This document shows, in pieces, positions 7,857-16,478 of a stretch of DNA of 64,000 nt. The stretch's first letter is position 1, and each line of letters begins with the position of its first letter. Source of the stretch: UBA4971 sp029551185. GTDB lineage: Bacteria; Bacillota; SHA-98; UBA4971. A program made the position numbers and the translations under genes. The notes under the pieces were generated by a model. It had not been told where the DNA came from. It saw only the letters and a list, made by a program, of their open reading frames with translations, and did not search any database. The stretch is from NCBI GenBank assembly GCA_035593725.1, contig DAOSZN010000007.1, positions 27,019 through 91,018 of the forward strand, written 5' to 3'.

Positions 7857-9239
7857 ATGTCAGAGGTTCTGATCAAAAACGCGGCTATTATTGTAACCAT
7901 GGATGATCAAGATACGATTCTATACGATCATAATATTTTGATTGATGAAGGCCGTATCATAGCGGTCAATTCAAACGACTATACGGAAACCGATGAAGTT
8001 GAAGTGATTGATGGAGGCCGGTACATAGTGTACCCTGGTTTGATCAATACTCATCACCATCTCTATCAAACATTCACGAGGAACTTGCCAAGTGTACAGA
8101 AAATGGAACTGTTCCCATGGTTGAAGACGTTATACCGGATCTGGCGACGTATTACCCCTGATGTGGTTTATTACAGTGCTATTGTGGGGATGGTTGAACT
8201 ATTAAAATATGGTTGCACTACATGCTTTGATCATCATTATGTCTTTCCTAAAAGAGTAAGCTCAGAACTAATTGATCGGCAAATTGAGGCTGCAAGAGAA
8301 TTAGGTATGCGTTTCCATGCTTCCCGTGGCAGCATGTCCCGGGGTGAAAAAGACGGCGGGTTGCCTCCGGATGATTTAGTTCAGACTACCGAAGAAATCC
8401 TTAAAGATTCACAACGTCTAATTGAGAGTTACCATGATCCTTCACCTTTTTCTATGTGCCAGGTTGTGCTTGCACCGTGTTCGCCTTTTTCAGTCACTCC
8501 CGAATTAATGAAAGAAAGCGCTGCTTTGGCCCGCAGTTATGGGGTCAGACTCCACACCCATCTTGCTGAAACCAAGGACGAAGAAGATTACTGTATAGAT
8601 ATATATGGTAAGCGGCCATTGAGCTATTTAGCAGGCCTGGGATGGTCGGGGAGTGATGTTTGGTATGCCCATGGAATCCATTTTACAGATGAAGAAGTAG
8701 ATTTTTTGGGCAAGACCGAAACCGGAGTGGCTCATTGTCCGGTTTCCAATATGAAGCTTTCTTCCGGCGTAGCAAAAATACCTCTTATGCTTGATAGGAA
8801 AGTACCTGTGGGTTTGGCTGTAGATGGCAGTGCAAGTAACGACTGCTCTAATCTATTGGCTGAAATCAAAGTTGCCTATTTGTTGCACCGTCTAACTTGC
8901 AGTGAGACAGCTCCCTCCGGATCGCAGATATTACGCTTGGCGACCAGAGGCGGTGCTTCTTTGCTTGGCAGAAGCGATATAGGATCTTTAGAAGTAGGAA
9001 AAGCAGCAGACTTGTTTATGATTCCCCGAGATTTACCGGAGAATGTCGGTGCTACGGCTGACCCGGCTGCTTTACCTGCTACTGTAGGAATACATCATCC
9101 GGTAAGTATGACTATGGTAAACGGTAAAGTAGTGGTTAGGGATGGGCAACTAATAAATGTGGATGAGAGGAAATTACAGGAACAGGCCTTGCGCTGCTGG
9201 CAAAGGTTTATCAACGAGGATATGTATGATATTGGGTAG
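7857..9239 (+). CDS. Amidohydrolase, 8-oxoguanine deaminase-like
   Basis: A 460-residue metal-dependent amidohydrolase of the ATZ/TRZ class. The zinc HxH lies in NTHHHLYQTF (about residue 66). Later ligands are in LHTHLAE, the WYAHGIHF histidine and the DGSASND aspartate. The segment after the HxH (NLPSVQKMELFPWLKTLY) is typical of 8-oxoguanine and hydroxyatrazine-type deaminases and distinguishes it from guanine deaminase. It would deaminate an oxidised or substituted purine/pyrimidine in salvage or damage cleanup. The ATG at 7857 follows CCAGGAGGAG; an in-frame upstream start at 7806 is less likely. Substrate choice is inferred from motif resemblance. Confidence 0.8.
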   Translation: MSEVLIKNAAIIVTMDDQDTILYDHNILIDEGRIIAVNSNDYTETDEVEVIDGGRYIVYPGLINTHHHLYQTFTRNLPSVQKMELFPWLKTLYRIWRRITPDVVYYSAIVGMVELLKYGCTTCFDHHYVFPKRVSSELIDRQIEAARELGMRFHASRGSMSRGEKDGGLPPDDLVQTTEEILKDSQRLIESYHDPSPFSMCQVVLAPCSPFSVTPELMKESAALARSYGVRLHTHLAETKDEEDYCIDIYGKRPLSYLAGLGWSGSDVWYAHGIHFTDEEVDFLGKTETGVAHCPVSNMKLSSGVAKIPLMLDRKVPVGLAVDGSASNDCSNLLAEIKVAYLLHRLTCSETAPSGSQILRLATRGGASLLGRSDIGSLEVGKAADLFMIPRDLPENVGATADPAALPATVGIHHPVSMTMVNGKVVVRDGQLINVDERKLQEQALRCWQRFINEDMYDIG

Positions 9240-9312
9240 AGCACAACCTTCTATGAACAGTCAAGAAGAAGGAAGCGGAAGGAAATCAAAGAATTTCTAA
9301 GGAGAAGGCTTA

Positions 9313-9444
9313 ATGAAAAAGCGGTTGATTGCATTGTCTGTTATAGTTTTGGACGAAAGGAGGAGCGGCTTCCTCCCCGAACCGATGCGGGGGTTTTGGT
9401 CGCTTGATGATTATGACTATGTCAAAGACGCCAAGACCGGCTAA
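9313..9444 (+). CDS. Possible 43-residue ORF overlapping the next gene's start
   Basis: An ATG at 9313 preceded by TAAGGAGAAGG opens a 43-codon frame, starting MKKRLIALSVIVLDERR, that runs through the start of the fucose-isomerase-like gene in another frame. It contains a GGAGGA/TCCTCC hairpin (about 9359-9375). It could be a leader peptide coupling translation to the next gene, or a chance frame. The good ribosome binding site is the only positive evidence. Confidence 0.22.
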   Translation: MKKRLIALSVIVLDERRSGFLPEPMRGFWSLDDYDYVKDAKTG

Positions 9445-10696
9445 AATAAGTGTTGTTCCTTTTGTGTCTGAGCTGCGAGATGAGGGGGAAATTCGCGCCC
9501 GTATCGCCGGATATGTTGAGGAGCTCCAGAAAATGACAGGCTTTGAATTCCATTTGTCGTCACCTGATAATGAATGTCTGTTATCATCTCCTGACGGTGA
9601 GCATCAAGACAGTGACATGATACTGCCATTGGTACTAAGTGGGGGGACTGAGCTCCAAGTCCTTGAATTCTTGGCCTACCTTGATGAGCCTGCGCTTATT
9701 TTGACGCATCCTTCAGATAATGCTCTGGCAGCCTCTCTCGAAATACTCGCGCTCTTAGGTGCCGACAAGCACATTGCACGCCTGGTTCAATGTACACCCG
9801 GATGGCAAGACGAGCTCTCCGTGTTTTTGAGGATGTTTATGGCCAGGGCACGAATGAAAAGGGCCAGGATCGGTGTATTCGGCAGCAGAGAGATAGAAGT
9901 TGCGGCACCTTGGAAGCTGATTAAGACAGTAAAGCAGGTTTGGGGTCCGCGTCTTATAAAGTTTGGCATGGATGAGCTCATAGATAGTATCGGAAATGCA
10001 GACCCTGAGGAGGCGGAAGATGCAGCCTTTGAGTTTGCCAAGAGGGCGACGTGTATTTTTGAACCGGAAGAGGAGGTATTGGAAGGTTCAGCCAAGGTCT
10101 ATCTGGCCTTAAAGAAGCTGGTAGAGCAGTACCGGCTCGATGCAATAACAGTGAAGTGCTTTGACCTGTTGCAGCCATGTCGAAATACAGGTTGTTATGC
10201 GTTAGCCCGCCTCAGTGAAGAAGGAGTTCCTGCTGCTTGTGAGGCAGATATTCTATCCTGTCTCGGCATGTTTTTTATCCATGAGCTGACTTTGCAGCCT
10301 AGTTTCATGGCAAATCCGTCTCAGATAGATTTAGAATCAGGTAGGATAGTATTCGCTCATTGTACGATTCCGCGGACTATGACAAGCGCATACAGAATAC
10401 GATCGCATTTCGAATCAGGGATTGGAACGGCGTTGGAGGGAGATGTGAAACCCGGTCCGGTGACCATAGTGAGAATCGGAGGCAGGCGCCTTGACGAACT
10501 CTCCGTTGCATGCGGCATGGTGATGGAATCTGATTTGAGAGAGGATATGTGTAGAACCCAAGTGACAGTGGAATTACGTGACAAGGCATACGCTAAAGAG
10601 CTGTTAACGAAACCCCTTGGCAACCACCACTTGATAGTGGAAGGAGACCATCAAGAGAGGATACAGGAATTCATGGAGCTGTTCATACAAGTGTAG
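9407..10696 (+). CDS. L-fucose isomerase-like protein
   Basis: About 429 residues resembling the FucI/AraA superfamily of ketol isomerases. The C-terminal half has the recognisable stretch KCFDLLQPCRNTGCYALA and EGVPAACEADILSCLGM, followed by FMANPSQID and FAHCTIPR, as in many uncharacterised 'fucose isomerase' homologs. These enzymes interconvert aldoses and ketoses using Mn2+. The start is uncertain: a TTG at 9404 and ATGs at 9407, 9413 and 9419 are all in frame, with only a distant G-rich ribosome site. It stands alone without a neighbouring sugar kinase or aldolase, so the substrate cannot be inferred. Confidence 0.7.
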   Translation: MIMTMSKTPRPAKISVVPFVSELRDEGEIRARIAGYVEELQKMTGFEFHLSSPDNECLLSSPDGEHQDSDMILPLVLSGGTELQVLEFLAYLDEPALILTHPSDNALAASLEILALLGADKHIARLVQCTPGWQDELSVFLRMFMARARMKRARIGVFGSREIEVAAPWKLIKTVKQVWGPRLIKFGMDELIDSIGNADPEEAEDAAFEFAKRATCIFEPEEEVLEGSAKVYLALKKLVEQYRLDAITVKCFDLLQPCRNTGCYALARLSEEGVPAACEADILSCLGMFFIHELTLQPSFMANPSQIDLESGRIVFAHCTIPRTMTSAYRIRSHFESGIGTALEGDVKPGPVTIVRIGGRRLDELSVACGMVMESDLREDMCRTQVTVELRDKAYAKELLTKPLGNHHLIVEGDHQERIQEFMELFIQV

Positions 10697-10784
10697 TCAT
10701 GGATTCCGTGGAGGATAGCGAGACTTGCTTGTCGAACTACTTAGTTTATGACAACGAAAAGGCCGGAGAGGGAAGGGGTCAGGG

Positions 10785-11297
10785 TTGGAATCAGATTTTG
10801 AAAAATATGCGGTACTTGCCGGGGAGTTAGGGGCCAAAGACGCTATCATCATCAATGTCCGGGATATTGTATTTGACCCCAGAACTTATCTCAAGTGCAT
10901 GTATGGATGCTCCACTTGGGGAAAAAGCTGGATATGTCCGTCCGCTCCCGGCGCGCTGAAGCCGTGGGAAGCAAAAGACGTGCTCTCTCGCTACAAGAAA
11001 GCCCTAATTATCCATACCCATGACAAAGACTCTTCACAGAGGATATCCTTTGCCATAGAAAGCAAGGCATTCGTTGATGGCTATTACTTTGCGTTCAGCA
11101 TGAGTGATTGCGGTCTCTGCGAAGAATGCTCTTTTCCTCACGGGGAGCCATGCCGCTTCCCGAGGAAAGCAAGACCTGCTATGCAGGCAATGGGGATAGA
11201 CGTATTCGCTACTGCCAAACGTCAAGGGTTTCCCATCAAGACCTTAGCTGATGAAAACCAGAAAGAGAACTGGTATTCTCTGGTAATGTTAGAGTAG
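10785..11297 (+). CDS. DUF2284 cysteine-rich metal-binding protein
   Basis: A 170-residue protein with the conserved cysteine pattern of DUF2284: KCMYGCSTWGKSWICPSAPG near residues 38-56, then DCGLCEECSFPHGEPCRFP near 108-126. The spacing resembles an iron-sulfur or other metal site, and the family is common in anaerobes, often near corrinoid or redox genes. The TTG at 10785 follows GGAAGGGG. Its biochemical function is unknown in general, and no neighbour clarifies it here. Confidence 0.75.
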   Translation: MESDFEKYAVLAGELGAKDAIIINVRDIVFDPRTYLKCMYGCSTWGKSWICPSAPGALKPWEAKDVLSRYKKALIIHTHDKDSSQRISFAIESKAFVDGYYFAFSMSDCGLCEECSFPHGEPCRFPRKARPAMQAMGIDVFATAKRQGFPIKTLADENQKENWYSLVMLE

Positions 11298-11436
11298 TGT
11301 CTGCCGGTAGACCGGTCAAAGCTTGTGGCAACGCATGAAAGAGATACGTAAACTATGTAAGTCTCGGCAAAAGGAGGACTGGTTCGGGCTGATACAAAGG
11401 GCAGGTTTGCCTTTATGAAGCTCGCATAAGCGGTTT

Positions 11437-13974
11437 ATGGATGTATCACGATTCATTGATAGGCTTAAGTCGGATCCTGATTACCGGGGTCAAATAGTTC
11501 ATATGGAGGACATCCCCTCGCAAACAGCCAGGTACGGAGAGCTTATGTCGCCTCTTCAACCCAGAGTCGTCGATGTTCTTAGGAAAACAGGTATAGAGCG
11601 ATTCTATACTCACCAGGCTCAAGCTATCGATGCTATCAGAGGAGGAGAAGACGTCGCTATCGTGACATCAACCGCCAGCGGTAAAACCCTCTGCTATAAC
11701 GTGCCTGTCCTGGAGCGGTTAGTTACGGATCCTGCTGCTAAAGCCCTCTATCTCTTTCCCACTAAAGCATTGGCCCAGGATCAACTAAGGGGACTCGTGC
11801 GTTATAAAGAAGCGGATCCCTTACTTCCTATTGTCCCGGGTACATATGACGGCGATACACCCCCTAATGCCAGGCGCAAGCTAAGGGATGAAGGCAATAT
11901 CATCTTGACTAACCCGGACATGCTTCATCAGGGAATTCTCCCGAGACATCCTTCATGGGGACGGTTTTTCGCGAACCTGGCTTATGTGGTTATTGATGAA
12001 ATGCACACCTATAGAGGTGTTTTCGGTTCGAATGTGGCTTGCGTAATCAGAAGGCTCAACCGCATTTGTGAGCACTACGGCAAAAAGCCGCAGTTTGTAT
12101 GCTGTTCCGCTACAATAGCGAATCCGAAGGAGCTTGCAGAGAAGCTTATAGACAGGCCTGTCACTCTTATTGATGACGACGGAGCGCCTCGCGGGCCGAA
12201 GAAATTCGTGTTCTGGAACCCTCCTTTTATTGACGCCGGTCGTACAGAGAGAAGAAGCTCGAGCTTTGAGGCGGAGCAACTCCTTGCCAAGCTGATTCAA
12301 GAGAGGGTTCAGACTATCACTTTTGTGAAAGCTCGCGTAGCGGCTGAACTGATTTACAGGTTTACTCAAGAGCGACTGCAGAAAATCAGCCCGTCATTGG
12401 CAAACTCTATAAAGCCTTATAGAGGAGGTTATCTTCCTGAAGAAAGGCGTGATATTGAAAAACGTCTCTTCTCCGGGGAGCTCCTTGGAGTGACTTCCAC
12501 AAATGCCTTGGAACTCGGTATAGATATCGGCAGTCTTGATGCTGCAATACTTACCGGTTATCCCGGAAATGTGGCCAGCACATGGCAGCAAGCAGGACGG
12601 GCAGGACGTGGACAAGATGAAGCCTTGGTGATTTTAGTAGGCCAAAGCACACCTATAGACCAATATCTCATGAATCATCCTGAATACTTCTTCGAGCAGA
12701 CCACTGAAAGCGCAGTGATTGATCCTCATAATCCCTATGTGCTTGCAAGACACTTGAGATGTGCTGCATTTGAGCTCCCCATTACCGTAAATGATCTCGC
12801 AAGATTCGGAGACTATATGCCTGCTATCCTCGGGATTTTTGAGGAACGAAGGGAGGTTGCGCGTCGGGGGAATAGGTGGTTCTGGACAGGTTCAGGTTAT
12901 CCGTCAGTAGGTGTCAAGCTGCGCAATATGTCTGATAATACTTATACCATTATTGACATTACCAAGTCGCCCGGAAGATACGGGAAAGCGGAAGACGAGT
13001 CCACTGGGAATCATGTAATCGGTACTATGGATGAACTCTCAGCATTTGAGCAAATTCACCCGGAAGCGATTTACCTGCATGACGGTGAAACATATTTTGT
13101 CTCTGATTTACAGGTGGATAAGAAGGTCGCTTATGTTGAGAAGGCGGATGTAGACTATTTCACTCAATCGATAACAGAGACCCGCGTGAAAATTGAGAGA
13201 GAAGAGGAGACGAAGAAGCTTAATGACGCTACAATAGGCTTTGGAGATGTTACGGTAACATCCCTTGTTTACATGTTCAAGAAGATCAAGTTCCACAGCA
13301 GGGACAGCATAGGATTTGGCAAGATTGACCTCCCTTCCCAGGTCATGGACACGGTAGCCCTCTGGTTGAGTCCTCCTCTTTCCGCCCTTAACTTGGTCAG
13401 AAAATGGGGACGGGATCCTTCCGAAGGGTTATACGGGATCGGAAACGTAATCACTGAAATCGTGCCTCTCTATGCAATGTGTGACCCCAGGGATGTAGGA
13501 GCAGCGGTTGACTCATTAAATACAGGGTCGCCTACCTTGTTCGTCTACGATCGTTATCCCGGAGGCATAGGATTCGCAGAGCGGTCATACCGGGTGCCAG
13601 GGGATGTGCTGGAGGCATGTCTCCAACTGATAATGGCTTGTGAGTGCGAAGACGGTTGCCCGTCTTGTGTAGGAGCGCCTGTGCCTCCTTTTGCCCAGAA
13701 TGACCCGGACACCTCGCCCAGGGGGCGTATCCCGGATAAAGAAGCTGCGCTTATTCTTCTTCACAGCCTTCTTGACAAAGAACCATATACACCGAAGCCT
13801 GTGAAAAGACCGGATCATCTATTAACATCCGAGGAGTGGAGCAGTGAATTCGGCGGATGCGGCACCTGCGTCGGCGGACATAATGAAACTGTTGAACTTC
13901 CTATGAAGCGCTTACCTGAAAGCGTTGAGGCGAGGCTCAGGCGTCAACTGGCGCGCCTTGGTAAGCAGGGATAA
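11437..13974 (+). CDS. mrfA: DEAD/DEAH-box helicase of the MrfA/YprA family (DUF1998)
   Basis: An 845-residue SF2 helicase. Walker A is TASGKT (residues 79-84), motif II is DEMH in VVIDEMHTYRG, motif III is CCSATIANP and motif VI is QQAGRAGRG. The C-terminal DUF1998 region has the four-cysteine zinc motif CECEDGCPSC that MrfA uses. MrfA is a 3'-5' helicase that acts with the exonuclease MrfB in excision of mitomycin-type DNA damage in B. subtilis. No mrfB neighbour is present. The protein is roughly 95 residues longer than B. subtilis MrfA, and its C-terminus carries extra cysteines (GGCGTC). The start is the first ATG with a weak ribosome site. Confidence 0.85.
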   Translation: MDVSRFIDRLKSDPDYRGQIVHMEDIPSQTARYGELMSPLQPRVVDVLRKTGIERFYTHQAQAIDAIRGGEDVAIVTSTASGKTLCYNVPVLERLVTDPAAKALYLFPTKALAQDQLRGLVRYKEADPLLPIVPGTYDGDTPPNARRKLRDEGNIILTNPDMLHQGILPRHPSWGRFFANLAYVVIDEMHTYRGVFGSNVACVIRRLNRICEHYGKKPQFVCCSATIANPKELAEKLIDRPVTLIDDDGAPRGPKKFVFWNPPFIDAGRTERRSSSFEAEQLLAKLIQERVQTITFVKARVAAELIYRFTQERLQKISPSLANSIKPYRGGYLPEERRDIEKRLFSGELLGVTSTNALELGIDIGSLDAAILTGYPGNVASTWQQAGRAGRGQDEALVILVGQSTPIDQYLMNHPEYFFEQTTESAVIDPHNPYVLARHLRCAAFELPITVNDLARFGDYMPAILGIFEERREVARRGNRWFWTGSGYPSVGVKLRNMSDNTYTIIDITKSPGRYGKAEDESTGNHVIGTMDELSAFEQIHPEAIYLHDGETYFVSDLQVDKKVAYVEKADVDYFTQSITETRVKIEREEETKKLNDATIGFGDVTVTSLVYMFKKIKFHSRDSIGFGKIDLPSQVMDTVALWLSPPLSALNLVRKWGRDPSEGLYGIGNVITEIVPLYAMCDPRDVGAAVDSLNTGSPTLFVYDRYPGGIGFAERSYRVPGDVLEACLQLIMACECEDGCPSCVGAPVPPFAQNDPDTSPRGRIPDKEAALILLHSLLDKEPYTPKPVKRPDHLLTSEEWSSEFGGCGTCVGGHNETVELPMKRLPESVEARLRRQLARLGKQG

Positions 13975-14008
13975 CTAATATGCCGGACTTAAATGAGGCG
14001 ATGTTTTA

Positions 14009-15226
14009 ATGAGGGATATTTCCATGACATGCGGCAATGTTAAATGCGTTATTCTACTGATTTTAGACAGTGTAGGGATCGGCCAAATGCCTGATGCGCA
14101 TCTCTATGGGGATGTTGGAAGTGACACTCTGAGAAATACAGCTAAGGCTGTAGGCGGACTCAATCTTCCGTACCTCGCCTCGCTGGGCTTGGGGAACTTG
14201 GCGGAGGCATTCGGTGAGCCTATCCTGGGAGTGCCGGCGGTTTCGGTGCCTCCGGCAGCTTACGGCAGGATGGCCGAGAAATCCCCGGGGAAAGACACAA
14301 CCACAGGTCACTGGGAAATTGCAGGTATCGTCTTGGACAAGCCTTTTCCCACATACCCCCATGGCTTCCCTCCCGAGGTAATCAGACCATTCGAGAGGGC
14401 CATCGGAACGAAAATCCTCGGCAATAAACCTGCATCAGGCACAGAAATCATAAATGAACTCGGCGAAGAACACTTAAGGACAGGCTATCCCATAGTCTAT
14501 ACTTCTGCTGACAGTGTCTTTCAAATTGCAGCCCATGAAGACATAATTCCTGTTTCCAGGCTCTACGAGATTTGCGGAATTGCAAGATCCATCCTAACAG
14601 GTGAATACGGCGTAGGGCGGGTGATTGCCCGTCCATTCATCGGGGCTAAAGGAAACTTCACCAGAACGGAGAGGCGCAAAGATTTTTCCATGGAGCCTCC
14701 CAGTAAGACGCTGTTGGATTATGTGAAGGACAGAGGGATGGACGTAATCGGTGTCGGCAAGATTGAAGACATCTTTGCTTTTCGGGGATTGACCCGGTCA
14801 GACCACACAGGGAACAACGAAGATACAATGAAATCTGTTATTAAATTCGTGAAGGAAGACACCCAAGGGCTGATAATTGCCAATCTTATTGACTTCGATA
14901 TGCTCTACGGGCACCGGAATGATCCTAAGGGGTATGCCCATGCTTTGGAGAAAGTCGATGGAATGATAAGGGAGCTTGAGGGAAGCTTGAAGGAAGGGGA
15001 TGTTGTTGCTGTCACCGCAGATCACGGCTGCGACCCTACTACCCCGAGCACTGATCACTCGAGAGAGTACGTCCCGCTCCTTGTGTACGGCAGGCCAATA
15101 GAGCAAGGGGTGTTTCTTGGAACGCGTAGTTCTTTTGCGGATCTGGGTTCTACAATCGCAGAGCTTTTGGGGATTAAGACGGATCTCGCCGGGAAAAGCT
15201 TCAAGAAACGGATCATGAGAAAGTAG
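14009..15226 (+). CDS. deoB: Phosphopentomutase
   Basis: A 405-residue alkaline-phosphatase-superfamily enzyme that interconverts ribose-1-phosphate and ribose-5-phosphate (and the deoxy forms) in nucleoside salvage. Metal-ligand motifs are visible: LDSVGIGQMPD near the N-terminus, the phosphorylation loop GKDTTTGHWE, and C-terminal VTADHGCDPTTPSTDHSRE. The length is typical. It follows the MrfA-like gene by 34 bases and is ended by a strong terminator at 15282. A DeoC aldolase for the next step of deoxyribose degradation lies at 23114, not adjacent. Confidence 0.95.
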   Translation: MRDISMTCGNVKCVILLILDSVGIGQMPDAHLYGDVGSDTLRNTAKAVGGLNLPYLASLGLGNLAEAFGEPILGVPAVSVPPAAYGRMAEKSPGKDTTTGHWEIAGIVLDKPFPTYPHGFPPEVIRPFERAIGTKILGNKPASGTEIINELGEEHLRTGYPIVYTSADSVFQIAAHEDIIPVSRLYEICGIARSILTGEYGVGRVIARPFIGAKGNFTRTERRKDFSMEPPSKTLLDYVKDRGMDVIGVGKIEDIFAFRGLTRSDHTGNNEDTMKSVIKFVKEDTQGLIIANLIDFDMLYGHRNDPKGYAHALEKVDGMIRELEGSLKEGDVVAVTADHGCDPTTPSTDHSREYVPLLVYGRPIEQGVFLGTRSSFADLGSTIAELLGIKTDLAGKSFKKRIMRK

Positions 15227-15281
15227 TACAAAAAGTCCGGCACAAAATGGCTCAAAGGCCAAAAGGGTCACGCACCAAACG

Positions 15282-15323
15282 AAAGAGGCTCGACATAGGA
15301 TAATCACCAAGAGCCTCTTTTTT
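15282..15323 (+). terminator. Rho-independent terminator after deoB
   Basis: AAAGAGGCTC (15282-15291) pairs perfectly with GAGCCTCTTT (15311-15320), followed by a run of T. It is a classical intrinsic terminator for the phosphopentomutase transcript. Confidence 0.85.
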
Positions 15324-15382
15324 GTTTCTGAAAATCAACTATGTCTGATAGTCAACTATAACAGCAAGAAGGTGGGCTTCAA

Positions 15383-15535
15383 GTGCTGAGAAAATGTCCT
15401 AAATGCGGCCGGGAGGCAGGCAGAGAGTATACCATAGGCATTACCGCAAACCGACAGGGCTGGCTCTATACTTATTGGATGGAATGCGAAGCATGCGGGA
15501 ATAGGTGGCAAGCAGTTCAGATTAGGAAGGCATAA
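15383..15535 (+). CDS. 50-residue zinc-ribbon microprotein
   Basis: A GTG at 15383 preceded by AGAAGGTGGG opens a 50-codon frame encoding MLRKCPKCGREAGREY near the start and MECEACGNRWQ near the end. The two CxxC pairs are spaced as in a rubredoxin-knuckle zinc ribbon, with a Trp/Tyr-rich stretch between them. The gene lies alone between two strong terminators (15282-15323 and 15544-15587), which supports an independent short transcript. Such single zinc ribbons often bind nucleic acid or act as accessory factors. No specific function can be assigned. Confidence 0.65.
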   Translation: MLRKCPKCGREAGREYTIGITANRQGWLYTYWMECEACGNRWQAVQIRKA

Positions 15536-15543
15536 CAGCAAAT

Positions 15544-15587
15544 GAGAGCGCGAGATCCGCCATACGCCATGCGGATCTGGCGCTCTC
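15544..15587 (+). terminator. Long hairpin terminator after the zinc-ribbon gene
   Basis: Two 17-base arms (15544-15560 and 15571-15587) pair at 16 of 17 positions across a 10-base loop, followed by GCTCTTTCC. It ends the microprotein transcript and may also act on the convergent nitroreductase transcript. Confidence 0.75.
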
Positions 15588-15709
15588 GCTCTTTCCGGAA
15601 CCAGGGGCGCATCTTGTAGATTCAGTTCACGACTGAAGTTGGCAATGCGCAGTTGACATTTTATCAATAAATGAGGTCCCAGCTGTTTGCGCCCTCTTAC
15701 GAAAAGCGC

Positions 15710-16216
15710 TTATTCTGAGAACCGGTCATAACAGACGATATCTTGCAGCGGCTTACGCGTTTTTGGGCCGGGTGAGTCCTGAGGATAGCCTATAGGCATC
15801 AAGGCTACAACCTTATATGAATCCGGGACCCCCAGGATATTTTTCACTTCGTCTTGCGAAAACGCCCCGATCCAACATGTGCCCAGACCTTCATCTTGAG
15901 CTGCAAGTGCAATATGCTCCATGGCTATTGCAAGGTCTACGGCGTAAGCAGGCACTCCGCAGCCCATAATATGCTCCGGCTCCAGAGCTACCCCTGCTAT
16001 GACTACAGGCGCCTCTCCGACGAATGACTGTCCCCGAGAAGCCTTGGCCAACTCTCGCCTCTTCTCCGGATCCTTTACCACGATAAATTTCCATGGTTGT
16101 CTGTTAGAAGCTGAAGGAGCAAGCCTTGCAGCTTCAAGGATCTTGCCGAGTTTTTCTTCTGAGATTTCTTGGTTTTTGTATGCTCTTACACTTCTGCGTT
16201 TCTCGATTACCTTCAT
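15710..16216 (-). CDS. Nitroreductase-family flavoprotein
   Basis: A 168-residue FMN-binding nitroreductase-like protein. The N-terminal KRRSVRAYKNQEIS and APSASNRQPWKF motifs contact FMN phosphate, and the central GLGTCWIGAF segment is diagnostic of the family. It is a compact type that reduces quinones, nitro compounds or flavins with NAD(P)H, usually as a dimer. It is transcribed toward the zinc-ribbon gene and divergently from the GT4 glycosyltransferase. The physiological substrate is unknown. Confidence 0.88.
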   Translation of the reverse strand: MKVIEKRRSVRAYKNQEISEEKLGKILEAARLAPSASNRQPWKFIVVKDPEKRRELAKASRGQSFVGEAPVVIAGVALEPEHIMGCGVPAYAVDLAIAMEHIALAAQDEGLGTCWIGAFSQDEVKNILGVPDSYKVVALMPIGYPQDSPGPKTRKPLQDIVCYDRFSE

Positions 16217-16478
16217 AAGCTCCGTAATGCGTCACCTCTCCTTAAGTCTGCCGTTAAAATGCTCTGTTTAAGCGGGTCATCTTAAATTATCACCGCTTTT
16301 CAGATATCAGTCCTTTCCGCAACGCAACTATTCATCATTCATGAATACCCCCGGACAATAATAAACTACTACATATATGTGAAAGATTCCTTGTTCCGAC
16401 GAGAAGTCTTCTGAGTCCCACATATTGAAGGACATGACCGCATGCCGTCGAAGTATTTAGTTGAAGGGAGGCGACTCC

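Noticed and set aside
14798..15310. A 170-codon minus-strand frame opposite deoB.
   Set aside because: It is the reverse of a strongly conserved gene and runs through the terminator.
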